Assembly (NCBI GenBank): GCA_016715115.1 | Contig: JADKBM010000016.1 | Location: 744,001 to 808,000, forward strand | DNA: 64,000 nucleotides | Reading direction: 5' to 3' | DNA from: Acidobacteriota bacterium | Lineage (GTDB): Bacteria; Acidobacteriota; Blastocatellia; Pyrinomonadales; Pyrinomonadaceae | Shown here: positions 1 through 7,904 of the stretch, piece by piece | Layout of the letters: the number at the start of each line of letters is the position of its first letter | Numbering within the stretch: position 1 is the stretch's first letter | The notes under the pieces: generated by a model | Told to the model about the DNA's origin: nothing | Database searches by the model: none | The model's input: the letters and a program-made list of their open reading frames with translations, nothing else | Made by a program: the position numbers and the translations under genes

Positions 1-112
1 AGTCGAACGCGTCTGCACGATCGTCAAACAAGAAATGGAATCGGCGGTTGCGTTGGACATTCCGCTCATCGCCGAAGTTGGAGTGGGCGACAACTGGATG
101 AATACCAAGTGA
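1..112 (+). CDS. polA: DNA polymerase I, C-terminal fragment (5' end outside window)
   Basis: The reading frame from base 2 to the TGA at 110-112 encodes 36 residues ending VGVGDNWMNTK. The preceding segment (KQEMESAVALDIPLIAEV) matches the extreme C-terminus of family A DNA polymerases, which end in a helix with 'M..A..L.VPL..EVG.G.NW'. This is the replication/repair polymerase that removes RNA primers; only the last part of the polymerase domain is visible. It converges on the copper-export operon, and a long inverted repeat separates the two. Confidence 0.85.
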   Translation, partial: VERVCTIVKQEMESAVALDIPLIAEVGVGDNWMNTK

Positions 113-125
113 TTTGGGATTGGGG

Positions 126-281
126 ATTTGCGATTGGGGGCATCGCCACGAATTTCACGAATTTCACTAATTCTTTTTCTTTTTTTCCAAGGTTGGCAGC
201 TCCTGTTTGAGTGCTCGGCGTTTTGGAAAAAAGCATTTCGTGAAATTCGTGAAATTCGTGGCGATGCCCCCAATCGCAAAT
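126..281. repeat. Long inverted repeat, hairpin family copy 1
   Basis: Arms 126-167 and 240-281 are perfect reverse complements over about 42 bases. Each arm contains the doubled unit CACGAATTTCACGAATTTCA. The loop of about 72 bases is T-rich then A-rich. It fills nearly all of the gap between convergent polA and cusB, so as RNA it could act as a bidirectional terminator. Related copies sit at about 10633-10845 and 12063-12298. No transposase is nearby, so it is best described as a non-autonomous MITE/REP-like element. Confidence 0.85.
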
Positions 282-294
282 CGAAAATCCCAAA

Positions 295-1788
295 TCAGTT
301 CCCTGTTTTCTGCCATTCGGCGCGGAGCATAAAACTTCCTTCGGTGACGATACGGTCGCCGACCTGCAGGCCTTCGAGAACCGTCATTCTCCCGTTCGTT
401 TCCGGCCCGAGACGAACGGCGCGGAGTTCGAATTTCGACTTGTCGTCGGTCGCGACGAAAACGATCTGGCGGCCGCCGATGTTCTGGACCGCCGACGCCG
501 GCACGACCGGCATCGTACGTTCGGCGTCGCCGAGTGCGCCGAACGCGACGCGGACGTACATCCCGAGTTTCAAGATGCGCTCGGGATTGGCGAGTTCGAC
601 GCGGACTTGCGCGGTGCGCGTCGCGTCGTCGAGTTTCGGGTCGATATAGGCGACGCGGCCGCGGAAGAGCTTGTCGGGAAACGCCTCGACCGTGACGCTC
701 GCGCCGCTTCCGACGGCGAGGCGCGGCAGCTGTTTCTCAAAAACCTGCGCGACGACCCAAACCTCGGAAAGATCGGTGACGCGGGCCAGTTCCTTGTTCG
801 CTTCGACAACCTCGCCCGGATTCGCGGTTCGGCTCGTGACCGTTCCCGAGATCGGCGCCGTCACCGCAATTTCGGAGGTGATCTGCGAGATCGAACGCAA
901 CGCGTCGACGCGCGCCGGCGACATTCCGTAAAGCAGAAGCCTTTCGCGCACAGAGGCGCGTTCCGATTCGGCGTTGCGCAGGACGTTCGACGCCTCTTCG
1001 ATCTCCGAACGAGTTTCCTGGCTTATCCCGAGCAGGCTTTCGGCGCGTTTCGCGCGATTTTGCGCTTCAACGGCCTCGGCTTCGGCGGTTTTCAGTTTCG
1101 TCGTATCCTGTTCGAGTTCCTCGCGCGAGGCCGCCCCGATCCTGACGAGCTTCGTCGTTCGTTCGAAACGTTTTCGCATTTCGTCAAGCGCGGCCTCGGC
1201 GGATTTCAGAGACTTCGAAGCGGCGTCATACTCGGTCCGGCCGGGCTGATTTATCGTCGCCAATTTGCGGCGGCGCTCCAGATTCTGCCGCGCGTTCGAG
1301 ACCTCGTTCGAGAGCGCGAGGTAGCGAGTTTGCGCTTCCGAAAACTCGCTGCTGAAAACGACGGCGATCGTTTGCCCCTTCGAAACGTTGTCGCCGAGCT
1401 CGGCGCCGATACGCCGGACGACGCCGCCGACGAGCGCGATCGCCGGAGTCTCACGATACGAATTCGACTGAACCGTTCCGGCCGCCGCCGCGAGTTCGCT
1501 TTCCTTCGCAAGCTCTTCGCCGACCGTTTCTATCTTGATTCCCGAACGCTCCAGCTGATCCGCCGGAACCGTCACCGTCTGCCCGGTCGCGAAACTCTCC
1601 TTCGTTTCGCCGGCGTCGTCGAACGAGATCGTCCGCGGCGCCGGAACGGGTTGACCGGCGCGGCCGCCGGCGACAAAGCGCCAGGCCGCGATACCGCCGG
1701 CGACGATCAAAACCAACGCGACGAGACCGGCGATGACGATCGGACGCCGGTTTCGGGTTTCGTTTTCGATGATTTCAGTTTCGCTCAT
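295..1788 (-). CDS. cusB: RND efflux periplasmic adaptor (CusB/CzcB type)
   Basis: This 497-residue protein is the membrane-fusion subunit that bridges the CusA pump and the outer-membrane channel. It has an N-terminal membrane anchor (about 17-37) rather than a cleavable signal. A lipoyl/barrel-sandwich half follows (about 100-145, GAELGDNVSKGQTIAVV), then a long helical hairpin (about 150-290, heptad-rich with many E/R/K). The second lipoyl half is about 305-340 (APISGTVTSRTANPGEVV), and a beta-barrel and membrane-proximal domain complete it. It is the last gene of the operon; its ATG overlaps the stop of the TolC-type gene by 4 bases, implying translational coupling. Metal specificity is inferred from the CusA partner. 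Confidence 0.9.
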   Translation of the reverse strand: MSETEIIENETRNRRPIVIAGLVALVLIVAGGIAAWRFVAGGRAGQPVPAPRTISFDDAGETKESFATGQTVTVPADQLERSGIKIETVGEELAKESELAAAAGTVQSNSYRETPAIALVGGVVRRIGAELGDNVSKGQTIAVVFSSEFSEAQTRYLALSNEVSNARQNLERRRKLATINQPGRTEYDAASKSLKSAEAALDEMRKRFERTTKLVRIGAASREELEQDTTKLKTAEAEAVEAQNRAKRAESLLGISQETRSEIEEASNVLRNAESERASVRERLLLYGMSPARVDALRSISQITSEIAVTAPISGTVTSRTANPGEVVEANKELARVTDLSEVWVVAQVFEKQLPRLAVGSGASVTVEAFPDKLFRGRVAYIDPKLDDATRTAQVRVELANPERILKLGMYVRVAFGALGDAERTMPVVPASAVQNIGGRQIVFVATDDKSKFELRAVRLGPETNGRMTVLEGLQVGDRIVTEGSFMLRAEWQKTGN

Positions 1789-3170
1789 TTCTTTGTAAGC
1801 TCCGGCAGCGACGCCGCTTTCATAATCGCGACCCGGGCGAGATACGCCTCGAGCCGCGCGTCGATATACGCGCCTTCGATCTCGACGAAACGCCTCTGTT
1901 CGGCGATCACGTCAAACAAGGTCCGCGAACCGAGTTCGTAGGTCTGCCGGACGACCGAGAGATTCGCCGACGCCTGGTTTCGAACGCCGACGCGATAGAT
2001 CTCCATCGCGCGGGTCGCGCTTCGATACTGCACGAACGCCGTCGCGATCTCGTTTTTGACGACGAGTTCGCCGAATTCGCGGCGGCGTGCGGCGGCGTCG
2101 CGTTCGAGTGTCGCGGCCGCGATCATTCCCTGATTGCGATCGCGCACGGGCAGTGTGAATTTGACGCCGAAAGTGAAGAATTGAAACGTCGAATCGATCG
2201 GACGCAGAATGCCGGATTCGTCGAAGCCCTGCAAAGGAAATCCCGACTTCATACGCTGATAGCCGGCCATCACTTCCGCTTCGGGCCTGGCCTCGGCGCG
2301 CGCCTGCTCGATCTTCGCCTCGGCAAGCGCTTCCAGCTGCCGCGCGCCGGCAAGATCGGGCCGCGACAAAAGGGCGGTCGCGGTCGCTTCGTCAACCGTC
2401 GGCAGCTCCGCGAGCGTATCCTCGAAATCCCCTCGCAGTTTCAAAGGCTCTTTCGGATCGAGTCCGACGAGACCTCTCAGTTCAAGCAACGCGATCTCCG
2501 TCTTTCCTTTCGACATTTCGAACATCGCGCGGAAACGGTTCAGTTCGACGATCTCGAGGTTTTGTTCGAGCGGCGCGCGGCGTCCCTCGTTGACCGTCGC
2601 GGCGATGAGATCGAAATTGTCGGTCGCCCAATTGACCATCTCGGCCGTAAACTTCAGCTTCAGCGCGGATGCGAGCGATTCTCCGAACTTCGCGCGGACC
2701 TCCGCCGCGAGAAGGCGCTCACGCTCGGCGACGGCGGACCGACGGATCTCGGCTTCGCGCGTCGCCACGCGGATTCGTGCGCCGCGCCGCCCGTAGAGTT
2801 CGATCGGGATCGATCCCTCGATCATCTGGCTGTTGTCCGCGCCGCTGATCTGCCGCGTGCCCCTGAACTCGACGCTCGGATTCGGGCGCAGTCCGGCCTG
2901 CCTGATCAGCGCCTCGGCCGCTTCCGCTTCTTTTCTCAAAGCTGCCAATTCGCCGTTTTGTTCGAGCGCGAGCGCGACGAGTTCGGCGACCGTTTTGCCG
3001 CCTACCTGATCCAGAAACTGGCCGGCTTCCGCGAGCGTGTCGAGTTTGCGCGTCTGGCCGACATAATCGCCGGATTGCGCCGAAACGGGCGCGGCAAGTT
3101 GAACAAGCAGCAGCGAGGCCGCCGCCATCGCGCGCAAGAATCGGACGAATTTTGGTCGCTTTGATCTCAT
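1785..3170 (-). CDS. TolC-family outer-membrane channel (CzcC/CusC type)
   Basis: This 461-residue outer-membrane efflux protein has a signal peptide ending near residue 32 (PVSAQS). The long alpha-helical repeats of the TolC fold appear in two halves, for example near 60-200 (LALEQNGELAALRKEAEAAE) and 260-450. It provides the exit duct for the CusBA pump. Overlaps of 4 bases with both neighbours (cusA upstream, cusB downstream) show a tightly coupled three-gene unit. Family-level assignment is firm; the exact CusC versus CzcC label is not resolvable by eye. Confidence 0.88.
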   Translation of the reverse strand: MRSKRPKFVRFLRAMAAASLLLVQLAAPVSAQSGDYVGQTRKLDTLAEAGQFLDQVGGKTVAELVALALEQNGELAALRKEAEAAEALIRQAGLRPNPSVEFRGTRQISGADNSQMIEGSIPIELYGRRGARIRVATREAEIRRSAVAERERLLAAEVRAKFGESLASALKLKFTAEMVNWATDNFDLIAATVNEGRRAPLEQNLEIVELNRFRAMFEMSKGKTEIALLELRGLVGLDPKEPLKLRGDFEDTLAELPTVDEATATALLSRPDLAGARQLEALAEAKIEQARAEARPEAEVMAGYQRMKSGFPLQGFDESGILRPIDSTFQFFTFGVKFTLPVRDRNQGMIAAATLERDAAARRREFGELVVKNEIATAFVQYRSATRAMEIYRVGVRNQASANLSVVRQTYELGSRTLFDVIAEQRRFVEIEGAYIDARLEAYLARVAIMKAASLPELTKK

Positions 3171-6100
3171 TCGTCACCGCCTTTTCCGCGTTTTAACTGC
3201 CAAAGCCGGAGCCAGTAGAAGATCACCGGCGTCACGACCAGAACGTGAAGCAGGCTCGACAACATCCCGCCGAAAACCGGCGCGGCGAGCGGTTTCATAA
3301 CTTCCGAACCGGCGCTCGTGCTCCACATAATCGGCAAAAGCCCGAAAACGATCGTCGTCACGGTCATCACCTTTGGCCGCAAACGAAGCAGCGCGCCTTC
3401 GGTCACCGCCTCGAGCAGAGACTCCGCGTCGAGCGTTCCGAGTTCCTTGCGTTTGCGCGCCACCGCCTCTTCGAGATAGACGACCATCACGATCGTCGTT
3501 TGGACCGCCGCGCCGAAAAGCGCGATGAATCCGACCCAGACCGCAACCGAGAAATTGTAGTCGAGCAGCCACAAAAGATAGACGCCGCCGGTCAGGGCGA
3601 ACGGCACCGCAAGCAGTATGTGCGCCGCCTCCAAAAACGATCTGTAGGTCAGGTAAAGCGTCAGGAAGATGATCAGGATGACGATCGGAACGACGATCAT
3701 CAAGCGGCTCTTCGCGCGCTGCTGATTCTCGTATTGGCCGCTCCAGTTGACATAATAGCCGGCCGGAAGCTGCACTTTGCCGAGGATCGAAGCGTTCGCC
3801 TCGTCGACGAAACCGCCGATATCGCGCCCGCGGACGCTGAGCAGCACGGTGCCGCGGAGAAGCCCGTTCTCGCTCTGGATCATCGCCGGGCCTTCGACCA
3901 TTCTGATCTCGGCAAGCTGCGCCAGAGGAACCGGCGCCCCGCTTGGCGCGGTCACCGGAATGCGGCCGATCGCCTCGGGCGAATCGCGGAATTCGGGCGC
4001 GTAGCGGACTCGGATCGGAAAACGCTTGCGGCCCTCGATCGTCACCGTCAGATTCGTTTCGCCGATCCCCGTCTCGATCGCTTCAGATATCGTCCCGACA
4101 TCGATGCCGTATTTTGCGGCGGCCCGGCGGTCGATGTCGATATCGAGATAAGGCGCGCCGGTGATCTGCTCCGGATAGACGTCGGCCGCGCCGGGAATAT
4201 CGCGCACGGCCGCGGCGACCTGTTTCGACAGATCTTCGAGCGTTTGGAGATCGTTGCCGAAGATCTTGATCCCGACCTGCGAACGGATCCCGGTCGCGAG
4301 CATCTCGATGCGATTGATGATCGGCTGCGTCCAGATATTCGTCACGCCCGGCATACGGAGCGCCGTGTCCATCTCGGTGACAAGCTTTTCGCGAGTCACG
4401 CCGGGGCGCCATTCGGCTTCGGGTTTGAGATGAATGACCGTCTCGTTCATATTGATCGGCGACGGATCGGTCGAACTCTCGGCCCGGCCGGCCTTGCCGA
4501 CGGCCCACAGCACTTCGGGAAACGATTTGATGATCTCGTCCTGTTTGCGCATTATGCGCGTCGCCTCGTCGAGCGAAACCGCCGGGTCGGTGACCGGCAT
4601 ATACATCAGATCGCCCTCGTTGAGCGGCGGCATAAATTCCGAACCGATCCGCGTCGCCGCGAGCGTTGCGCCGAGAAACAAGATGAGCGCGGCAAAAACG
4701 GTAAGCGCGCGATGACGCAAGGCCCAGCCGAGAAACGGCCGGTAAAAGCGCCGAAGCAAACGCATTATCGGGTTCCAGTCCTCGTCGTGCAGCTTGCCGC
4801 CGAGGAAGTATGTGCAGAGGACCGGCACCAGCGTGATCGCCATAAACGCCGCCCCGACCATCGCGAACGTCTTCGTGAACGCGAGCGGATGAAAGAGCTT
4901 CCCTTCCTGTCCGGTGAGCGCGAAAACCGGGGCGAAAGCGATGATAATGATCGCGATCGACGAAAATATGGGCCGTCCGACCATCTTCGTAGCCGCGAGA
5001 ACTTCGCGCCAAACGGCCGCCCGGTCCTTGGTATCGATTCCCTTGTCCTCGATCGCGCGATAGGCGTTCTCGGTGACGACGATGCCCGCATCCACGAGGT
5101 CGGAAATGGCGATCGCGATTCCCGCGAGCGACATTATGTTCGACGTGATCCCGGCGAAATACATAAAAAGGAACGAGATCAGGACGGCGAGCGGCAGAGG
5201 GACGGTGACGATGAAAACGGACCGGAAATGCGCGAGGAAGAGCAGATTTGCGAGCGTGACGAGGATCAGTTCCTCGATCAGCGCTTCCTTGAGCGTGTCG
5301 GCGGTGCGGTTGATGAGTTCCGTCCGGTCGTAAAACGGGACTATCCGGACGCCTTCCGGAAGTCCGGGCTTGATCTCTTCGATCTTCTTTTTGACGTTTT
5401 CGATCGTCTCGAGCGCGCTCACGCCGTACCGCGAGATGACCACGCCGCCGACCGCTTCGACGCCGTTCTTGTCGAGCGATCCGGTGCGGAAGGCGTTGCC
5501 GATCTTGACCTCGGCGACGTTCTTGACGTAGACGGGCGTTCCGCTTTTTCCGCCGATGACGATGTTGCCGACATCGGCGACCGATTCGACCAATCCGATC
5601 CCGCGAACGACCGCCCATTCGCCGGATTGTTCGACGACGTTTCCGCCGACGTTGTTGTTCGATTTCCCGACCGCCTCGACGACCGCCGAGAGCGGCAGGC
5701 CGAAGGCGCGCAGTTTGTTCGGGTCGACGTCGATCTGATATTGCTGGACGAAACCGCCGACGGACGCGACCTCGGCGACGCCCGAAACCGAGTTCAGCTG
5801 ATAGCGCACGAACCAGTCCTGCAAAGTTCGCAGGTCGCGCAGGTTCATTTTGTCGGATTCGAGCGTGTACCAGAAAACCTGGCCGACGCCGGTCGCGTCC
5901 GGCCCGAGCGTCGGCGTCACGCCTTCGGGGAGCTGCTTCGTGACGAGGTTCAGCCGTTCGAGGATCCGCGTCCGCGCCCAGTAGAGTTCGACGTTGTCCT
6001 CGAAAATGACGTTGATCATCGAGAAGCTGAACGCCGAACTCGCGCGGACCGTCCGCACGCCGGCAAGTCCCTGAAGATTGGTCACGAGCGGATACGTGAC

Positions 6101-6292
6101 CTGATCTTCGACTTCCTGCGGCGAACGGCCGGGCCAGTCCGTGAAGACGATGATCTGATTGTCCGAAAGGTCCGGAATGGCGTCGATCGGCGTCCGCGTG
6201 AGCGCCCAGTATCCCGCCGCCATCAAGCCTAAATAGACGATGATGACGATGATGCGGTTACGCAAGGACCATTCGATAAGCCAGTTGATCAT
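3167..6292 (-). CDS. cusA: Copper/silver RND efflux permease CusA
   Basis: This 1041-residue heavy-metal RND inner-membrane pump exports Cu(I)/Ag(I) using the proton gradient. It starts with the typical first helix (MINWLIEWSLRNR) and has the TM4 proton-relay segment SDLVDAGIVVTENAYR near 397-412. By remembered alignment to E. coli CusA (M573, M623, M672), the periplasmic cleft carries a methionine at each equivalent place with a constant offset of 8: M565 (LMYMP), M615 (PINMNET) and M664 (NRIEML). The flanking acids D609 and E617 are also present. That supports Cu/Ag rather than Zn/Co/Cd specificity. It is co-transcribed with cupredoxin and FixH-like genes upstream and the channel and adaptor downstream. 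Confidence 0.9.
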   Translation of the reverse strand: MINWLIEWSLRNRIIVIIVYLGLMAAGYWALTRTPIDAIPDLSDNQIIVFTDWPGRSPQEVEDQVTYPLVTNLQGLAGVRTVRASSAFSFSMINVIFEDNVELYWARTRILERLNLVTKQLPEGVTPTLGPDATGVGQVFWYTLESDKMNLRDLRTLQDWFVRYQLNSVSGVAEVASVGGFVQQYQIDVDPNKLRAFGLPLSAVVEAVGKSNNNVGGNVVEQSGEWAVVRGIGLVESVADVGNIVIGGKSGTPVYVKNVAEVKIGNAFRTGSLDKNGVEAVGGVVISRYGVSALETIENVKKKIEEIKPGLPEGVRIVPFYDRTELINRTADTLKEALIEELILVTLANLLFLAHFRSVFIVTVPLPLAVLISFLFMYFAGITSNIMSLAGIAIAISDLVDAGIVVTENAYRAIEDKGIDTKDRAAVWREVLAATKMVGRPIFSSIAIIIIAFAPVFALTGQEGKLFHPLAFTKTFAMVGAAFMAITLVPVLCTYFLGGKLHDEDWNPIMRLLRRFYRPFLGWALRHRALTVFAALILFLGATLAATRIGSEFMPPLNEGDLMYMPVTDPAVSLDEATRIMRKQDEIIKSFPEVLWAVGKAGRAESSTDPSPINMNETVIHLKPEAEWRPGVTREKLVTEMDTALRMPGVTNIWTQPIINRIEMLATGIRSQVGIKIFGNDLQTLEDLSKQVAAAVRDIPGAADVYPEQITGAPYLDIDIDRRAAAKYGIDVGTISEAIETGIGETNLTVTIEGRKRFPIRVRYAPEFRDSPEAIGRIPVTAPSGAPVPLAQLAEIRMVEGPAMIQSENGLLRGTVLLSVRGRDIGGFVDEANASILGKVQLPAGYYVNWSGQYENQQRAKSRLMIVVPIVILIIFLTLYLTYRSFLEAAHILLAVPFALTGGVYLLWLLDYNFSVAVWVGFIALFGAAVQTTIVMVVYLEEAVARKRKELGTLDAESLLEAVTEGALLRLRPKVMTVTTIVFGLLPIMWSTSAGSEVMKPLAAPVFGGMLSSLLHVLVVTPVIFYWLRLWQLKRGKGGDE

Positions 6293-6399
6293 TCGATTAT
6301 GGAATTGAGATTTCGGATTTCGGATTTAAGATCCGGATCTTTTTGGAATCTGGAATCCGGAATCTGGAATCGTCCAAATCCGGAATCTAAAATCTAAAA
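6293..6399. repeat. Intergenic GGAATCTGGAATCC / GATTTCGGATTT repeat tract
   Basis: The gap between the cupredoxin gene and cusA is almost entirely short direct repeats of the GATTTCGGATTT and GGAATCTGGAATC type. The same two motifs recur in many gaps of this window (12568-12607, 14390-14475, 19890-20540, 31962-32100, 37083-37555, 52110-52195). No promoter-like element stands out. Confidence 0.75.
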
Positions 6400-6777
6400 T
6401 CACTCGACCACGATCTTTCCCCTCATCATATCCATCCCGCACTGGAATGCCAGATCGCCCGATTCGGTCGGTGTGAACTCGACCAAAACCGGTTCGCCGA
6501 CGGGGAGCGTTTTCTTGATGTTGAGCTTCGGGAAAACCAGTTCGTCGCCGCAGTTCTTGTCGTCGACGCGCGTGAATTCCATCTTCACCGGCCCGCCTTT
6601 TTTGACCTTGATCGATTTCGGCTCGTAGCTCGTCGTAACCTTGACCTTGATCGTCTCGCCCGGTTTGGCGACGTAAACATCCGGATCCGCGGCCGTCTTG
6701 TTCTCGGTCTTCGCGCCCGAGCAGGCGCCGATCGCGACGATTGCCGCAAGCAGTACAAATATGCTGATTATTTTCAT
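6400..6777 (-). CDS. Cupredoxin-domain lipoprotein (periplasmic copper binder)
   Basis: This 125-residue protein has a lipoprotein signal ending in AIGAC (Cys19 lipidation site). A single cupredoxin-like beta-sandwich spans about 35-125. Candidate metal ligands are the Cys in NCGDELVFP and the Cys/Met cluster in FQCGMDMMRGK near the C-terminus, where blue-copper-type proteins place C-x(n)-M/H ligands. A GGAG ribosome site lies about 8 bases before the ATG. The position directly upstream of cusA suggests a periplasmic Cu carrier or buffer for the pump. Relatives are annotated as cupredoxin or 'plastocyanin-like' proteins; electron transfer is unlikely in this setting. Confidence 0.82.
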   Translation of the reverse strand: MKIISIFVLLAAIVAIGACSGAKTENKTAADPDVYVAKPGETIKVKVTTSYEPKSIKVKKGGPVKMEFTRVDDKNCGDELVFPKLNIKKTLPVGEPVLVEFTPTESGDLAFQCGMDMMRGKIVVE

Positions 6778-6799
6778 TGTCTTTCTCCTTTTTAGAAAC

Positions 6800-7207
6800 T
6801 TATTGCGCGACGATCGGGAGCATTGCCCTGCCCTTTCCGGCCGCGCCTTCGTAGATTATCTGCGTTTGCCAGTCGCCCGCCATCTGGAGTTTGACCAGCC
6901 CGTTGTAAACCCCCGGCGTGCCGCTCGTCGTCAGCGTTGCGGCGTCGTTCATCACCGGCATCGTGCCCATCGCGGGCATATGAAAATTGACCGCCGCGGC
7001 GCCGACATCGACCGGTTTGCCGCTGCTGTCCGAGAATGTGATCGTAAATTCGTTCTTGCCGTCGCGCAGGACCCCGTCGGCGCTCGCGAGCGTCACGGTC
7101 AGACCGTTTCCGGCGTTGCCGCTCGTGATCGGTTTCCCGACCAGTGCGGATTGTCCGCAGGCAGCCAGCAAGAGGCATCCCGCGATAATCGTCAATTTCT
7201 TAAACAT
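6800..7207 (-). CDS. FixH/YtkA-like Met-rich lipoprotein
   Basis: The start is taken at the ATG giving MFKKLTIIAGCLLLAACG, which makes a clean lipoprotein signal (Cys17); an in-frame upstream extension lacks any signal. The 135-residue product has an immunoglobulin-like YtkA/FixH domain with NFHMPAMGTMPVMND, a His/Met-rich strand typical of copper-handling members of this family. It sits between a Cys-rich secreted protein and the cupredoxin, 22 bases before the latter. A periplasmic copper chaperone role is an inference from motif and operon. Confidence 0.75.
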   Translation of the reverse strand: MFKKLTIIAGCLLLAACGQSALVGKPITSGNAGNGLTVTLASADGVLRDGKNEFTITFSDSSGKPVDVGAAAVNFHMPAMGTMPVMNDAATLTTSGTPGVYNGLVKLQMAGDWQTQIIYEGAAGKGRAMLPIVAQ

Positions 7208-7340
7208 CTGATTCAAACGTCGGCGAGCTCCCAGAAACAGCTCCGCCGAAATGTGTTCGTCGATCGTTTTCGCGGCGCGAAAACACGTTCGATCCTTTCC
7301 TTGGCGGAAAAGACGAATTACAGACACAATTCGGCGTGAC

Positions 7341-7721
7341 TTAGATCAGAAATGATTGATTTTTGATGTAGAGATTCGGAGGTCGTGAAAATTGCGCGGG
7401 CCAGTCGATCCGATTTACGCGCACCGGCCGTGAGTTGAAAACGAAGGTCCGCGGTCGGAACGAGAACGCGATCAGCGGAACCTCCGCGATCGCCGGCAGT
7501 TTGAAAGCCGTCTCGGACTGAAAGCGCGACTGAAGATCGTTCGTCGGAGTTCCGCAAACCGAGTTGCAGCAAGGCTTTTTCGAGATCGTATCCTTTTTCA
7601 ACTTGTCTCGTTTGCAGCATTTCATGCGCGGCGCGCCGCCGTCATAACAGCCGCAAACGCCGGCCCAAACCTGGCCGCCGAGAATCAAGATAAAAAGCAA
7701 TGCGGTCAAACGCTTCCACAT
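7341..7721 (-). CDS. Small secreted Cys-rich protein, first gene of the copper operon
   Basis: This 126-residue protein has a signal peptide (MWKRLTALLFILILGGQVWA). A cysteine cluster follows: CGCYDGG, MKCCKRD, KKPCCNSVCGT, eight cysteines within about 40 residues. The C-terminal half is cysteine-free and Phe/Pro-rich. No family is recognised. Its position as first gene of a Cu/Ag export operon and the CC pairs suggest metal sequestration in the periplasm. A redox or structural disulfide protein is the alternative. Convergent or co-directional neighbours do not clarify this further. Confidence 0.6.
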   Translation of the reverse strand: MWKRLTALLFILILGGQVWAGVCGCYDGGAPRMKCCKRDKLKKDTISKKPCCNSVCGTPTNDLQSRFQSETAFKLPAIAEVPLIAFSFRPRTFVFNSRPVRVNRIDWPAQFSRPPNLYIKNQSFLI

Positions 7722-7904
7722 AAGACGCTTTTAGGATAGATAGGAGCTGAATGCTTGTCAAGGATTTCGTTTGGACGGACGCTCTCGATCCGCGCTCAAC
7801 CGCCTCCGGATCAAATAACACCACGTTTCGCTCCGCTCCACGTGGTGCTATCGTTCGTGCGTGTGCTCCGCACACGATTTGTCCGCGTTACTTAGTAATG
7901 CGTC
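7722..7904. repeat. Intergenic palindromes between copper operon and exoprotein gene
   Basis: Two compact hairpins occupy this gap. The first is CACCACGT...ACGTGGTG (about 7819-7847) with a loop of ttcgctccgctcc; the second is CGTGTG-ctccg-CACACG (about 7859-7875). Both lie downstream of the exoprotein gene and upstream of the copper operon, so they may serve as a transcription stop for the former. No T-tract follows, so classical Rho-independent termination is not assured. Confidence 0.6.

Noticed and set aside
126..281. Insertion-sequence ends
   Set aside because: The arms enclose only about 72 bases, with no transposase and no obvious target duplication.
3245..6232. Long plus-strand open frame opposite cusA
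   Set aside because: It is Arg/Asp-rich with no family features and arises because the high third-position GC of cusA leaves the opposite strand free of stops.
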